Position numbers and translations under genes: made by a program
Shown: one piece after another, positions 7,892 through 16,683 of the stretch
How positions within the stretch are numbered: position 1 is the stretch's first letter
How the letters are laid out: each line of letters starts with the position of its first letter
From: Corynebacterium occultum
GTDB taxonomy: Bacteria > Actinomycetota > Actinomycetes > Mycobacteriales > Mycobacteriaceae
DNA: 64,000 nt
Direction: 5' to 3'
Assembly: GCF_009734425.1 (NCBI RefSeq)
Contig: NZ_CP046455.1
Span: 62,001 to 126,000 of the forward strand
Notes under the pieces: generated by a model
The model's input: only the letters and a program-made list of their open reading frames with translations
The model's database searches: none
Told to the model about the DNA's origin: nothing

Positions 7892-9469
7892 ACCAGGTTC
7901 GAAGGTCCTTTAAGTAGTGGTGGCTGTGGACTGCGCGTTGAAAAGGCGGGGCAACAAGTGCCGGGATCAGGCCGTGGATCTCAGCCGGGACAAGCCGTGC
8001 TCCAACAGCTCACGGTGAGCGGCACCGCCATCGAAGCGGATGTATAAGCGTCTGGCGTGCCGGACCACGACACCGGCGATCGATAGCATTCGGGCGCGTA
8101 GGGTTTTGGGTTCCCAGACCCACCACCGTTGCCGGGATGTGGTTGATGGTGGCGGTGTGGCGGCGGTGATCAGTCCGGCCCAGCTGATCAGATTCATCGC
8201 CAGCATCGCGGAGTAGGCCCACGCCTGGTTCATCCGGAAGGCGGTGTGTGGGAGTTTTCCCAGGCCACAGTTCTTGAAGTCGCGGATGCGTTGCTCGCAC
8301 CGGCCACGTGCCCGGTGGAGAACATCGACGGTTTGGGCGTGTCCTGGCCGGTTGGTGACAAACATCTGCGATGCGTCGGCCATCCAGATCTGTGGTGCGC
8401 AGCTGCGCACCGGATGCGGCGTGTTCGACGCGGATGATAAACCGCATATCCGGTGGATAGTCGTTCAAAGCGATGCCGACGGGTTCCCCGGCCCAGCAGT
8501 GCATGCGACTGGTGATGTCCGCGACGCAAGGCGTCATCGATGTCACTGACGGTGCCGTCCGGGCGGATAATGCCCTGTTTGACCTTATCGCCCAGCGTTG
8601 AAGCGATGTCGGCGATCTGCCAAAACGTACCGATCCCGACCGAGTAGGCCAGGCCTTGTTGGTCGAGATGGTTGATGAATTTCTTCGATCCGCCGGCCGC
8701 ATCGGTGCGCACCAGCAGGCGCCGGCCCCAGTCGTGACCGTCGGTGTGGTCCGGGATCGCGGACAAAGTCTGATTCAGCACCATGATGTGGTCATCGGCG
8801 GTGTTGGAGCCGGCGTTGCCGGGGCGCAGGAGCACTGCGGTCGGCTCCCCGGTCAGTCCTGCTCCGTGATCGATGATCGCAGTTAAGGGGTGGAAGCCGA
8901 AGTGTTTCTTCCAGGTCGGCATCGCGTGCTCTTTGTCCGAGTGAGATGCGACTTCGGTGGCGTCGATGTCGATGACCAGGGGATTTTTCAGGCTGGCTCG
9001 GGTGGCGGGACTGTGTTTCCCACACATGCCCCAGGCTGTGGTGCGGGCGGTTTTCATCCCGGCCAGCACCGCTGCGGTGCTGGCATCATCGATGAGTTCA
9101 GCACTGTGTTCGTCCTCGTCGCCGGAATCGTGGAGTTCGTGGTGGCGGCGGTGGATCGTGGAGTCCGAGGGGATCTTATCGATCAGCCCGGTGGCAACCA
9201 GTGGGTTCAGCAGGTTGATGTCGGTGGCATCATCACCACCGATTGCCAGGGCCAGGGCGAGTGAGGTCATGGTGTGGCCGGTGGTGTGGACCAGGTTCGG
9301 CTTCTGCCGGTCACCGAGTGCGGTGTCGATTGCATCGGCGACACCGACCCGGTCGGCGGCCTGGGCCAATAGCATGAGTCCGGCGTTGGAACATAGCTGG
9401 GAAGTGGTGGGGGTATCGATATGAAAGCTGGTGAGTTGTCACCTAAGAAGGTGATCCTTTCGACCTGGT
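7892..9469 (-). mobile_element. Degenerate IS1380-family element (about 1.58 kb)
   Basis: ACCAGGTTCGAAGG at 7892-7905 and, inverted, ACCAGGTCGAAAGG at 9456-9469 are plausible terminal inverted repeats around a transposase gene of the size expected for IS1380 elements. I see no clear target duplication. A second possible right end (inverted TGACCAGGT near 9512) cannot be excluded. The transposase frame is broken twice, so the copy is dead. It separates the TetR side from the truncated Ltp gene. Confidence 0.6.
7967..9375 (-). pseudogene. IS1380-family transposase, inactivated by two frameshifts
   Basis: The first frame (9375 down to about 8525) encodes a typical IS1380 N-terminal half, including VIDIDATEVASHSDKEHA, KHFGFHPL and LVRTDAAGGSKKF. 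Homology-like sequence continues in a second frame (MHCWAGEPVGIALNDYPPDM, then RFIIRVEHAASGAQLRTTDLDG) and then in a third (MFVTNRPGHAQTVDVLHRA, GRCEQRIRDFKNCGLGKLP). The two shifts lie near 8525 and 8375-8400. Each piece reads as the expected consecutive segment of one DDE transposase, which is why I treat them as one broken gene. The original start may lie upstream of 9375, but a stop interrupts that frame near 9440. Confidence 0.82.
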
Positions 9470-9470
9470 T

Positions 9471-9806
9471 TTGGAAGCTTCAAGAACTACCATTTTACCT
9501 GGTCAGGATCACTTTCGTTGTCTTTCTTGTCCCTCTTTTCTTCATTCCCGTGAAAACACCGGGCTAGGTTACTCGGGCTTTTCGGCGACCAGTCTCTATG
9601 GCCAGCTCATCTTTGAGGAATTCACACCAGGGCAGGCGCAGTATGCCATCGATAATGTGAATGCAGATTGGTTTGCAGAAGCAGTTGAATCAGCAGAGAG
9701 CTATACGGAATACTCGGCGTTTTCCGCTTCCGGTCTTTATGACCAACTCATCTTTGAAGGATTCACTCCTGAACAAGCACAACATGGCGTAAATAGCGTT
9801 CAATAA
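9471..9806 (+). pseudogene. Truncated Ltp-family (host cell surface-exposed) lipoprotein, two C-terminal repeats
   Basis: From about 9555 the frame encodes two copies of the Ltp/PF07553 repeat. The first contains YSGFSATSLYGQLIFEEFTP and the second YSAFSASGLYDQLIFEGFTP, each followed by a QA-rich helix (GQAQYAIDNVNADW, EQAQHGVNSVQ). In phage TP-J34 and its relatives, proteins of this family block DNA injection by other phages from the cell surface. The signal peptide and lipobox are missing: upstream sequence is unrelated and the element at 7892-9469 ends right there. The gene therefore looks beheaded, probably by IS insertion or the associated rearrangement. No start codon with a ribosome site is evident. 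Confidence 0.68.
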
Positions 9807-9809
9807 TTA

Positions 9810-10329
9810 TATTCGCCCAGCCCGCTAACTATATACGCCGGTTGAAAACAAAGTCTCGAACTGAAGAGGGCGTTAAGAACCGCACGTCCACCTGCCGAGC
9901 ATTGATAGGAGATGGAAAGATGCACTCGATTCACGGAAAGGATTAGGGGAGCAATGTTCGCCTGTGGTCACCCCAATCCAGCCGCCGTAATCATCAACCG
10001 AGTCTCCGAATGGCCCAAGAATGCCAGCGCGCAGTGGCCGGCGGGAGATGAAATCTTGACCGTTTTCGGCCCTCCATCCCACTTTCTAAAAACATTTTTG
10101 AAGCTTGCACTATCGCTCAGGCGCAATCCATGGCATACTAGATCCTAGTCGCGGTTTCTGTGCGCAGTGTCTAGGCGCTCGCAAGAGATGTACACGCGAG
10201 CGCCTGGTTTTCCTCAGCCCTGCAGTAATGCGGAAGTTGATGGTTGACAAGGAGTTCCAACGACTCGGGCGTCAGCGAATCATGCTGGCGAACGTAGCAT
10301 CACCATCATCAGGAAAAAGGTAACACATT
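9810..10329. other. Non-coding stretch and cold-shock gene leader
   Basis: No convincing gene is visible. The first part (to about 10130) could hold decayed sequence next to the Ltp remnant. The last part is probably the long 5' leader usual for csp genes, with the hairpin at 10173-10205 inside it. Confidence 0.5.
10173..10205 (+). terminator. Strong 10-bp hairpin upstream of the cold-shock gene
   Basis: AGGCGCTCGC (10173-10182) pairs perfectly with GCGAGCGCCT (10196-10205), followed by GGTTTTCC. It is either a terminator of an upstream short transcript or a structural element of the csp leader about 125 bases before the start codon. Confidence 0.5.
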
Positions 10330-10533
10330 ATGGCACAGGGAACTGTTAAGTGGTTCAACGGCGAAAAGGGCTTTGGTTTCATTGCTCCTTCCGACGGATC
10401 CGCTGATCTCTTCGTCCACTACTCCGAGATCCAGGGTGGCGGCTTCCGCACCCTCGAGGAGAACCAGCCGGTTGAGTTCGAGGTCGGTGAAGGTGCCAAG
10501 GGCCCGCAGGCCCAGCAGGTTCACCCGCTCTAA
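10330..10533 (+). CDS. cspA: Cold-shock protein (CspA family)
   Basis: The 67-residue product is a single cold-shock domain that binds single-stranded RNA and DNA and melts RNA structure. Both RNP motifs are present: KGFGFI (RNP1) and DLFVHY (RNP2), inside [17 protein letters not shown] and [15 protein letters not shown]. Length is typical of the family. The long untranslated upstream stretch with a strong hairpin suggests post-transcriptional control as in other csp genes. A terminator follows directly at 10555-10590, so it is transcribed alone. Confidence 0.96.
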   Translation: MAQGTVKWFNGEKGFGFIAPSDGSADLFVHYSEIQGGGFRTLEENQPVEFEVGEGAKGPQAQQVHPL

Positions 10534-10554
10534 GCCAATCGCTGGCTAAAGAAT

Positions 10555-10590
10555 AACCGTCTCACCTTCGGGTGTGGCGGTTTTTTCTTG
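10555..10590 (+). terminator. Terminator of the cold-shock gene
   Basis: AACCGTCTCACC pairs with GGTGTGGCGGTT around a TTCG loop, followed by TTTTTTCTTG. This is a classical rho-independent terminator 20 bases after the csp stop codon. Confidence 0.88.
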
Positions 10591-10712
10591 TCTTCGGGTC
10601 AAGGGGTGCTTAACCCCTTGACCCCCTTTCTGTCCCTCATTACAACAGCATCCCCGCAGGTAGATGCGCCTAACCAGGTTCTTTTAGAGTTACATCGATG
10701 GATCATCCAAGA

Positions 10713-11267
10713 TTAAGCACCGCTGCAGCCGTTGACGGTGACGCTGAAATTTCCGGCGGCGGTGTGGGAGCGGACGGGGCCGATCTCCACGGGTACACCC
10801 GGGGATTGGGTGACCACCACCTCCACATCGGTCAGGCCGGGACTGACTTCCCACTGCTGAACGCCGAGAATGGCCCCGTTGATGCCGTACTCCACACCGG
10901 TGCCACGTTCCCCGGTGTCGCGGTTGTGCCAACGAATCTCTGCCCGGGTGCGCACGAAGGGCACGGTGCTGGATACCTGGAAAGTGGCCTGCAGATACTC
11001 TTCCCAGGCCTGATCTCGGGTGCTCACCTGCAGGATGGGGATGGTGGGAACATCATTAACGTAGGAGCAGCCGGAGCTGACGTTGACGTTCAGGGTGCGG
11101 GCTGGACCGGTCCAGGGGCTCCCTATGGTGATGCGACCTTCATCGTAGGGGACGGTGGCAGAGACCGGGGGTGTGAACATCGCCAGTGCAGCGAGGGCAG
11201 CGGTACCGATGGTCAGAGCGGTACGGCGGGGAGTGGAAGCCATGGTCTTCATGGTGATTATCATCAC
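10713..11267 (-). CDS. Secreted protein of unknown function
   Basis: The protein (184 residues from the first possible start) has a signal peptide: a basic N-terminus (STPRRTALTIG), a hydrophobic core (TAALAALAMFTPP) and a likely cleavage site VSA-TV. The mature part, about 145 residues, is rich in Thr, Val and Gly. Two cysteines (SSGCSYVND and the C-terminal VNGCSGA) probably form a disulphide. No family is recognised. The start is uncertain: methionines at MMIITM, MKTM and MASTPRR are all close, and none has a strong ribosome site. Small secreted proteins of this style are common in corynebacteria. Confidence 0.7.
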   Translation of the reverse strand: MMIITMKTMASTPRRTALTIGTAALAALAMFTPPVSATVPYDEGRITIGSPWTGPARTLNVNVSSGCSYVNDVPTIPILQVSTRDQAWEEYLQATFQVSSTVPFVRTRAEIRWHNRDTGERGTGVEYGINGAILGVQQWEVSPGLTDVEVVVTQSPGVPVEIGPVRSHTAAGNFSVTVNGCSGA

Positions 11268-11785
11268 ATTTCTTGTGGCTGGTGTCCATCATCTGGAACC
11301 AATCGCTCATCCCCGAATCTGATCGGTTTCTGATCATGCCGGCACCATCACGGTTCGCATCCAGAATCTGCGGGGGTGGCAGGAGGTGACTGTTCCCCGC
11401 GACCGTTCCCCTTCAACCGGAACCTGGACCGCTGCGGAGCTGATTTCTCAGCTGCTATCCACAGTCGAAGTGATCCGACCCAAGCAGCTCTTCAAGTGGT
11501 GCATCCCCCTTGGCGCCTGGCGTGGGGTAGATGCGCCCCGGAGGTCGCGGCTGCCGCAGCCAGAAAATGGTCATCCTGCCCTGGTGATTTCCCGCCGGTA
11601 GGCTGGCCCATCAGACACCTGGCTGGGGCGGCGTTCCTCTCAGCACTCCGCCATAGGAGAAGGCGGGTCGGCCCGGATAGGCCCGGGGCCCCGCTCTAAT
11701 TCAACACCGAGAAAATCAGGGGAGTAGCTGATGCCCAAACATCATGACATATCCTGGCGGCTGCGCTTGGCTGCGCTGGTCTACC
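11268..11785. other. About 520 bp without a recognisable gene
   Basis: Short open frames exist on the forward strand (for example 11386-11601, with TGTWTAAELISQLLSTVEV) but none has a recognised family or good start context. The IS3 stub that follows suggests that this stretch is rearranged or decayed DNA. Confidence 0.4.
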
Positions 11786-11908
11786 GCGGTGATGGAGTAC
11801 ATCGAGGGTTGGTACAACCGGCGCCGCCCGCATAGCAATAACCAGGGGCTCTCACCGGCTAGTGCTTTGACCGCATATCAGCAGCAGTATGGATTAGCAG
11901 CAGCGTAA
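11786..11908 (+). pseudogene. C-terminal stub of an IS3-family transposase
   Basis: The frame reads AVMEYIEGWYNRRRPHSNN, then QGLSPASALTAYQQQYGLAAA and stop. This is the typical carboxyl end of IS3-family OrfB (the YIEGWYNRRRPHS..LG..SP motif after the last catalytic Glu). Everything upstream is missing. About 20 bases after the stop, CTGTCTCAAAAACTTGACGA resembles an IS3-type terminal repeat, marking the former right end. It is a relic at the left border of the less GC-rich unit at 11978-12926. Confidence 0.75.
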
Positions 11909-11977
11909 GAAGAAAAATCAATCAAGCTGTCTCAAAAACTTGACGAGCGCACTTCGGCCGCAGCGCAAGAAGAAGCT

Positions 11978-12469
11978 ATGACGCAAGATACCGCGCTTAA
12001 CGATGAAGAGCAGGAAAAGATCTCTCAAGAGCTGTCTGAAGGATTCGAGACACTCTTCACGGAGGTTATTTACGAGCAATCCCCAGGCAAATGGGCTGTC
12101 GATTATGAAGCAGCTGAACGTGAGAATGTTTCTGCAGAAGAAGCAGAATCTCTGGTGGAGTTTATGGAAGCCCCACTGCCAGATGAAACTCAGCCGTCTG
12201 TCTCAGCCCAAAGCTTAGGAACATATGCGGAATGCGTTGTTTGGAACTTTGCTCCAGTGCCGATGTCTCCGCAAGATGCAGCTGCCATTGGCAATCTATT
12301 GAAAGCTAAGCAGTGGAGGGCAGCAGCAGAAAAGATCACACAGGTAGCGGCACTCAACGGTGCAACGGCAGCCCTCGATTACGGTATTAGCGCCATCGGA
12401 GGCCCTGTCGTATGGGTTGCAAAGCTTGCACTTTATGCGGGATCCTGTGCCCTTAGTGAGCAGTTGTAA
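11978..12469 (+). CDS. Unknown protein; candidate bacteriocin-like precursor with acidic leader and hydrophobic C-terminal half
   Basis: I recognise no named family. The 163 residues fall into two parts. Residues 1-80 are strongly acidic, with many Glu and Asp and no cysteine. Residues 81-163 are weakly basic and hydrophobic, with two cysteines near the ends (Cys86 in GTYAECVVWNF, Cys157 in LYAGSCALSEQL). They also contain a KQWRAAAEKI helix and glycine-rich hydrophobic stretches (YGISAIGGPVVWVAKLALYAG). This layout, a removable leader followed by a two-cysteine membrane-active domain of about 80 residues, resembles large unmodified bacteriocins such as closticin 574. A two-segment membrane protein gene follows 17 bases later and could be the immunity partner. 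The function is inference only. Confidence 0.55.
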   Translation: MTQDTALNDEEQEKISQELSEGFETLFTEVIYEQSPGKWAVDYEAAERENVSAEEAESLVEFMEAPLPDETQPSVSAQSLGTYAECVVWNFAPVPMSPQDAAAIGNLLKAKQWRAAAEKITQVAALNGATAALDYGISAIGGPVVWVAKLALYAGSCALSEQL

Positions 12470-12486
12470 CTAGAAAGGCATGTGCG

Positions 12487-12926
12487 ATGGGCTTTGGCGG
12501 GGCTTTGTACAGAACTGAGAAAGACGGTAGGCCTTGGGTTCCCCCGTGGTGGTTTTCCTTGGTGGTACTGCCACTAATGGTTGTCGCAAGTTTCTATATA
12601 AGCCAGGTAACTGGCTGGCGCGGGGTCGCCTCTTCAAGCGTAGAGGGTGTTCCGTGGAGCGAAGTTATAGCTCTCCCAAATCAAAAGCTGTGTCTACGAA
12701 GCTAGGCCAGCAAGAGAAAAGCCAGTTCATCAAAGTTCAGCCCCACAAATCTACGAAGCTTTTGTTTTGGGAGGGCTATAACTCTGAGGGAATTTTTCTT
12801 TACGTAGTTCAGTATCTTGGGTTTTATTATGTTCTGGTTTTGCCTATTTTCCTGGTTCGCAGATACTTGTGGGCGAAACGTGAGAATCAAGAGGATTTAG
12901 AGGAAACCGATAGGGGAACTGGCTGA
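12487..12926 (+). pseudogene. Two-segment membrane protein broken by a frameshift (possible immunity protein)
   Basis: Translation from ATG 12487 gives MGFGGALYRTEKDGRPWVPP and a first membrane helix (WWFSLVVLPLMVVASFYIS), but ends at 12705. In the next frame sequence continues past a soluble loop (KLGQQEKSQFIKVQPHKSTK) into a second membrane helix (VVQYLGFYYVLVLPIFLV) and a charged tail up to 12926. The two frames overlap near 12690, so a one-base change would restore a single protein of about 145 residues with two membrane spans. It follows the bacteriocin-like gene closely. A sequencing error, a true frameshift, or two separate short genes are all possible. Confidence 0.5.
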
Positions 12927-12973
12927 GCTTGATTTAGCTTGTTAACTGTTTTCTTAGCAGTAAATAATTGCCC

Positions 12974-14275
12974 ATGTTCGTCCGGCACTGATGGAAGACT
13001 GAAACCTACCGCTTCAAGGAGAGCCTCTTCGCCTACCCGGCGCTGCTGATGCTGGTCGGGGTCGGGCTTGCCGTGGTCACCACCGCGATTGATGATGCCC
13101 TCGGCCATGATGCGGAGCTCCCCTTCACCTTGGCGATGAGCAGCAATGCCGCCACCTGGTTATTGTCCACCGTTGCCGGGGCGATGATCACCACCGTCGG
13201 TGTGGTTTTCTCCCTCACGGTGGTCAGTCTGCAGTTGGCCAGTGACCAGTTTTCACCCCGGGTGATGCGTTCCTTCATCCGGGACCGCCTGAGCCAGCGG
13301 GTGATCGGCCTGCTGGTGGCCACCTTCTTTTATTGTGTTCTGGTGTTGCCGAATGTCAGTGGGGAAACCACTGACCCGGCACCGCGGGTGTCTTTGACGG
13401 CGGCGGTGGTGCTGACCCTGATCACCGTGATCGGGATTCTCTCCCACCTGGATCATCTGGCGCATGGCCTTCAGGTGGGCAATGTGGCGCGCGGTATCTC
13501 GGCGGAGGGCGCCAGGGTGGCGGCCAAGCTCGGTACCGTGCCCCCAGGTCTGAGCGCCGTGGACCCCGCAGATTTTCATGAGGTTCCCGATGATGCTTTG
13601 CGCATTGTCTCACCCTTCAATGGCTGGGTCACCCAGGTGGATGCCCGACACCTGTTCAAGTCCATTCCCTCGGGCACCAGGGTGCGGATGGAAACCCGCG
13701 TCGGTGCTTATATCCACTCCGGTGAACCCTTGCTGCGGGTGTGGCCGGTTCCGAAGCAGAAGCCGAAGAAGCTGGCAGAAGCCGTCGAGATCTCGGCTAT
13801 GCGGGCCATGCTCCAGGACACGGATTTTGCCATCCGTCAGCTGGTGGACATCGGTTTGAGGGCGTTGAGCAGCAATGATCCCACCACCGCGATTGAGGTC
13901 ATTCTCCGCCTGGGTAGTCTGCTGCGCACCGTCCTCACCACGCCACTTGCCCCGGAGGCGCTGCAGGATGGTGAGGATAGAGTGCTGATCCAACCCTAGA
14001 ATCTCTCCCATGAGGAGTACATTCTCCACGCCTTTGACCAGCTGCGTCAGGCCACCCGGGATCAGACTGAGGTGATCGGCACCTTACTCCGGGTGCTGCG
14101 GATGTTGATCACCCATGTTGAGGAGGATAAGCCGGAGCTGGTGCCCACCCTGGACCGCCAGCGGTGTCTGCTGCTGGAGTCTTTGGCACATACACCCGGC
14201 ATCCACCCCGAGGATCTGCGGCGCCTCCGGTCACTGGCCTCGGATGATTCCGACCCGGCCGACCACAGCCGCTGA
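12974..14275 (+). pseudogene. DUF2254 membrane protein with in-frame stops
   Basis: The frame encodes a DUF2254-type protein: two pairs of membrane helices (LLMLVGVGLAVVTT; STVAGAMITTVGVVFSLTVV, then SLQLASDQFSPRVMRSF; VIGLLVATFFYCVLVL; AAVVLTLITVIGILSHL) followed by a soluble domain. Two stops interrupt it. TGA at 12989-12991 separates a short MFVRH start from WKTETYRFKESLFAYPALL, and TAG at 13997-13999 follows DRVLIQP. The same frame then continues as NLSHEEYILHAFDQLRQ and on to 14275, as in full-length family members. The 13049-13999 portion might still be made. Both stops by error is unlikely, so I call it a pseudogene at the edge of the accessory zone. Confidence 0.72.
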
Positions 14276-14304
14276 AATCCGCGTTTATCCCTGCCCCGCC
14301 CCGA

Positions 14305-15444
14305 TCATTGCAGGACCTGGGCGCGCCGTGCTGCCCGCACTTCGTCGACAAGCGAGACAATGTGTCGCAGCCCGGTGAGCAGGGAGCCATAGATCGGCCA
14401 GAGTTTGCTGGGCAGATCCTCATCCCGGGACATTTCATGGGCGAGGTCGTCGATACGGTCCCGCAGGGCCCCGGAATCGGTTTCCCCTTCCGGGTCCGAG
14501 ATCGCCTCACCTGCGTCCTGGGCAATGGCGGACCACTGCTTGCGGAAGCGGGTGTCCCAGGAGCCCTCCGCGTAGGTTGCTGCATGCAGGATATGGGTGA
14601 TGGCCCGGAGGTGTGAGACACCCTCCTTGGTTTTTTCCAGGAGTTGCTCCCAGCTGGGTGCGTCCACGGGATCAGCGATGGGGGAACCTCGTCTCCGTCG
14701 GATGCGCCGGCGGGGGTTGATGCGCCGGCTTTCCCGGGCGAAACGGACGGACGACCAGGCGGAGTTGAGTTCGGCGTCCACAGCCTCGATCTCCTTGATC
14801 CATTCCTCGGCGCATTCGGTGTCCCAGGAGGAGGAGATCTCGGCGCCCATATTCGCCAGGACCGCACCCATGCGGTGGGTGACACTGTCGATGTAGTTGG
14901 AGGCCTGGCGGTCCCGCAACGGTGGCAGGACCAGCAGGTTCACCAGCACGCCGATGGCGATTCCCACCATGATCTCCAGCATGCGTTCACTGAAGTCCCG
15001 GGACTGTTCCGTGAAACCATCGCTGAGCAGGAAGATCGCGGTGGTGGCCACTGTGATGCCCTCTTCTCGGATCCACCTGATGCGGGCGATGAGCAGGCCG
15101 ATCAACAAGGCCAGGGCGTAGGTCCCGATGTTCACTCCCAGGTACTCGCCGACCAGGAAGGTGACCACGATGCCAAGGACTGAGGCGATGGTGGATTGCA
15201 CGCCCCGGGAGAGAGTGCGGTAGGCCGTGGCCTGAATGGTCAGCAGGGCGGTCCAGGGAGCGAGGAAGGGGAAGGAGGTGTCCAGGAAGGTGATGGAGAC
15301 CCACCATGCCAGGGTGGCGGCGAAGACGATCTTCAGGCCCTGGATCAGGGAGGTCTGGAACTCGGGTCTGCGCATCCGCTCATCTACGGCTGCCCGCAGC
15401 CGCTGACCGGGGACAGGTTTTTCTGCATTCTCTCTGGATGACAC
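14305..15444 (-). CDS. FUSC-family membrane protein (aromatic acid exporter type)
   Basis: The 379-residue protein has an N-terminal set of six or so membrane helices (LIQGLKIVFAATLAWWVSI, then LAPWTALLTIQATAYRTLSRG, VLGIVVTFLVGEYLG, ALALLIGLLIARI, ATTAIFLLS, MVGIAIGVLVNLLVLPPL). A long cytoplasmic helical part follows, with an arginine-rich segment (RRINPRRRIRRRR). This is the layout of FUSC/ArAE proteins, thought to export aromatic or other organic acids. The LTIQATAYRTLSRGVQ segment is the typical signature. It is divergent to the SbnA-like gene. Its substrate is unknown; a role in exporting a product of that neighbour is only a possibility. Confidence 0.8.
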   Translation of the reverse strand: MSSRENAEKPVPGQRLRAAVDERMRRPEFQTSLIQGLKIVFAATLAWWVSITFLDTSFPFLAPWTALLTIQATAYRTLSRGVQSTIASVLGIVVTFLVGEYLGVNIGTYALALLIGLLIARIRWIREEGITVATTAIFLLSDGFTEQSRDFSERMLEIMVGIAIGVLVNLLVLPPLRDRQASNYIDSVTHRMGAVLANMGAEISSSWDTECAEEWIKEIEAVDAELNSAWSSVRFARESRRINPRRRIRRRRGSPIADPVDAPSWEQLLEKTKEGVSHLRAITHILHAATYAEGSWDTRFRKQWSAIAQDAGEAISDPEGETDSGALRDRIDDLAHEMSRDEDLPSKLWPIYGSLLTGLRHIVSLVDEVRAARRAQVLQ

Positions 15445-15592
15445 AGATCGGCTCCTCAGGGGGGTGGGCGTGAAGAATCAGAGCCAGGCGGTCCGGCAAG
15501 GTTCGCTTCCGCTGAAGTCTAATGAGGGGGAATGTGCTTTTTCTGAGCCTCAGCTGGCGCAATCCTGTGCCCACCGGGTCTTTGGGGCCTGT

Positions 15593-15607
15593 TGAAAATG
15601 ACTCTCT
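15593..15607. promoter_or_regulatory. Possible Zur box upstream of the SbnA-like gene
   Basis: TGAAAATGACTCTCT matches the actinobacterial zinc-regulator consensus TGAAAAT-N-ATTTTCA perfectly in the left half but at only four of seven positions in the right half. It lies about 45-80 bases before the candidate start codons. Given the metallophore-like enzymes downstream it deserves a test, but the match is partial. Confidence 0.3.
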
Positions 15608-15648
15608 GAGCGCTGCCCAAGAATATGAAAGGAGTCACACCGTAACCG

Positions 15649-16683
15649 GTGCAAATGGATAAAGTGGGGCGCATGTACGCACCGAATATAAGTTCACCTA
15701 TGGGAATTCGCAGTACCGTCGGGGACACCCCCCTGGTGCGGCTGGACCGTCTCACCTCACGTGAAGACATCACGGTATGGGCGAAATTAGAGGAGTTCAA
15801 TCCAGGCAGCAGCACCAAGGATCGGACCGCGGCTGCGCTGGTGGATCAGGGAATCAGTTCCGGCCTGCTCACCGAGGGGGTGAGCATCGTGGAGTCCAGC
15901 TCCGGAAACCTGGGCATCGCCCTGTCCCGGGAATGCCTCCTGCACGGCTGGCCCTTCCACTGCGTGGTGGATCCCCGCGCCAATGCCCGCACCGTGGCCA
16001 TCATGAAGGCCTTCGGGGCGGTCGTCCACATGGTGGAGGAACCGGACCCACTGACCGGGGACTGGCTTGCTGCCCGCCGCAACAAGGTGCAGGAGCTGCT
16101 CAAGGAGATTCCCTGCGCGGTGACCCTGGACCAGTACTCCAACCGGGCCGCCTTTGAGGCACATTCGGAGGGGACTATGCGGGAGATCCTGGATACTCTC
16201 GGGCATGCCCCGGACCTGCTTTTTGTGGCGATGAGCACCACCGGGACGATCGGTGGCTGCATCAAACGTCTGAAGGAGGAGAAGGCTGCTACCCGGGCAT
16301 TGGGGGTGGATGCGGAGGGTTCGGTGCTTTTCGGCGGTAGCCGGGGCACCCGGAACCTGCCGGGTTTCGGGGCGGGGGTGTCCCCGGATCTGGAACGTGA
16401 TGTGGCACCGGATGAGATCATCCGCGTGGCTGATGTTGATTCGGTGGTGGGTGCCCGTGCCCTGGTGCACCGGGAGGGGATTTTGGCAGGTGCCTCAGCT
16501 GGGGCGGTGACGGCCGCGTTGTTGCAGCGGATCCATGAGCTGCCCTCCGGCACGGAGGTGGTGTTGATCCTCCATGATTCGGGTGCCGCCTACGTGGAGA
16601 CCATCTATGACGATGAGTGGGTGCACAGCACCCTGAACATCGACGCGGCGGAACTGGCGCGGCGGGAAGCGGCGCTGCGATGA
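15649..16683 (+). CDS. SbnA-like PLP enzyme (cysteine synthase fold; 2,3-diaminopropionate-type biosynthesis)
   Basis: The 344-residue protein has the cysteine synthase fold: the PLP lysine in FNPGSSTKDRTA (Lys57), the substrate loop ESSSGNLGIAL, and a glycine-rich phosphate site (STTGTIGGC). The end, ILHDSGAAYVETIYDDEWV, is characteristic of SbnA-type enzymes, which join O-phosphoserine and glutamate to make the precursor of 2,3-diaminopropionate for siderophores. No SbnB-type dehydrogenase is nearby, so the product here is open. The start is unclear: GTG 15649, ATG 15655 and ATG 15673 are candidates, the first two nearer the AAAGGAG site. Its stop overlaps the next gene's start (ATGA), so the two products are made together. 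Confidence 0.82.
   Translation: MQMDKVGRMYAPNISSPMGIRSTVGDTPLVRLDRLTSREDITVWAKLEEFNPGSSTKDRTAAALVDQGISSGLLTEGVSIVESSSGNLGIALSRECLLHGWPFHCVVDPRANARTVAIMKAFGAVVHMVEEPDPLTGDWLAARRNKVQELLKEIPCAVTLDQYSNRAAFEAHSEGTMREILDTLGHAPDLLFVAMSTTGTIGGCIKRLKEEKAATRALGVDAEGSVLFGGSRGTRNLPGFGAGVSPDLERDVAPDEIIRVADVDSVVGARALVHREGILAGASAGAVTAALLQRIHELPSGTEVVLILHDSGAAYVETIYDDEWVHSTLNIDAAELARREAALR

Noticed and set aside
11376..11699. Short forward frames in the gap before the IS3 stub
   Set aside because: Overlapping frames with Arg/Pro/Ala bias and no homology that I recognise; probably decayed DNA.
11901..11974. Imperfect direct repeat CAGCGYAAGAAGAA (11901-11914 and 11961-11974) as an IS target duplication
   Set aside because: One copy is inside the transposase stub's coding end, so it cannot be a duplication flanking that element; probably coincidence or local slippage.
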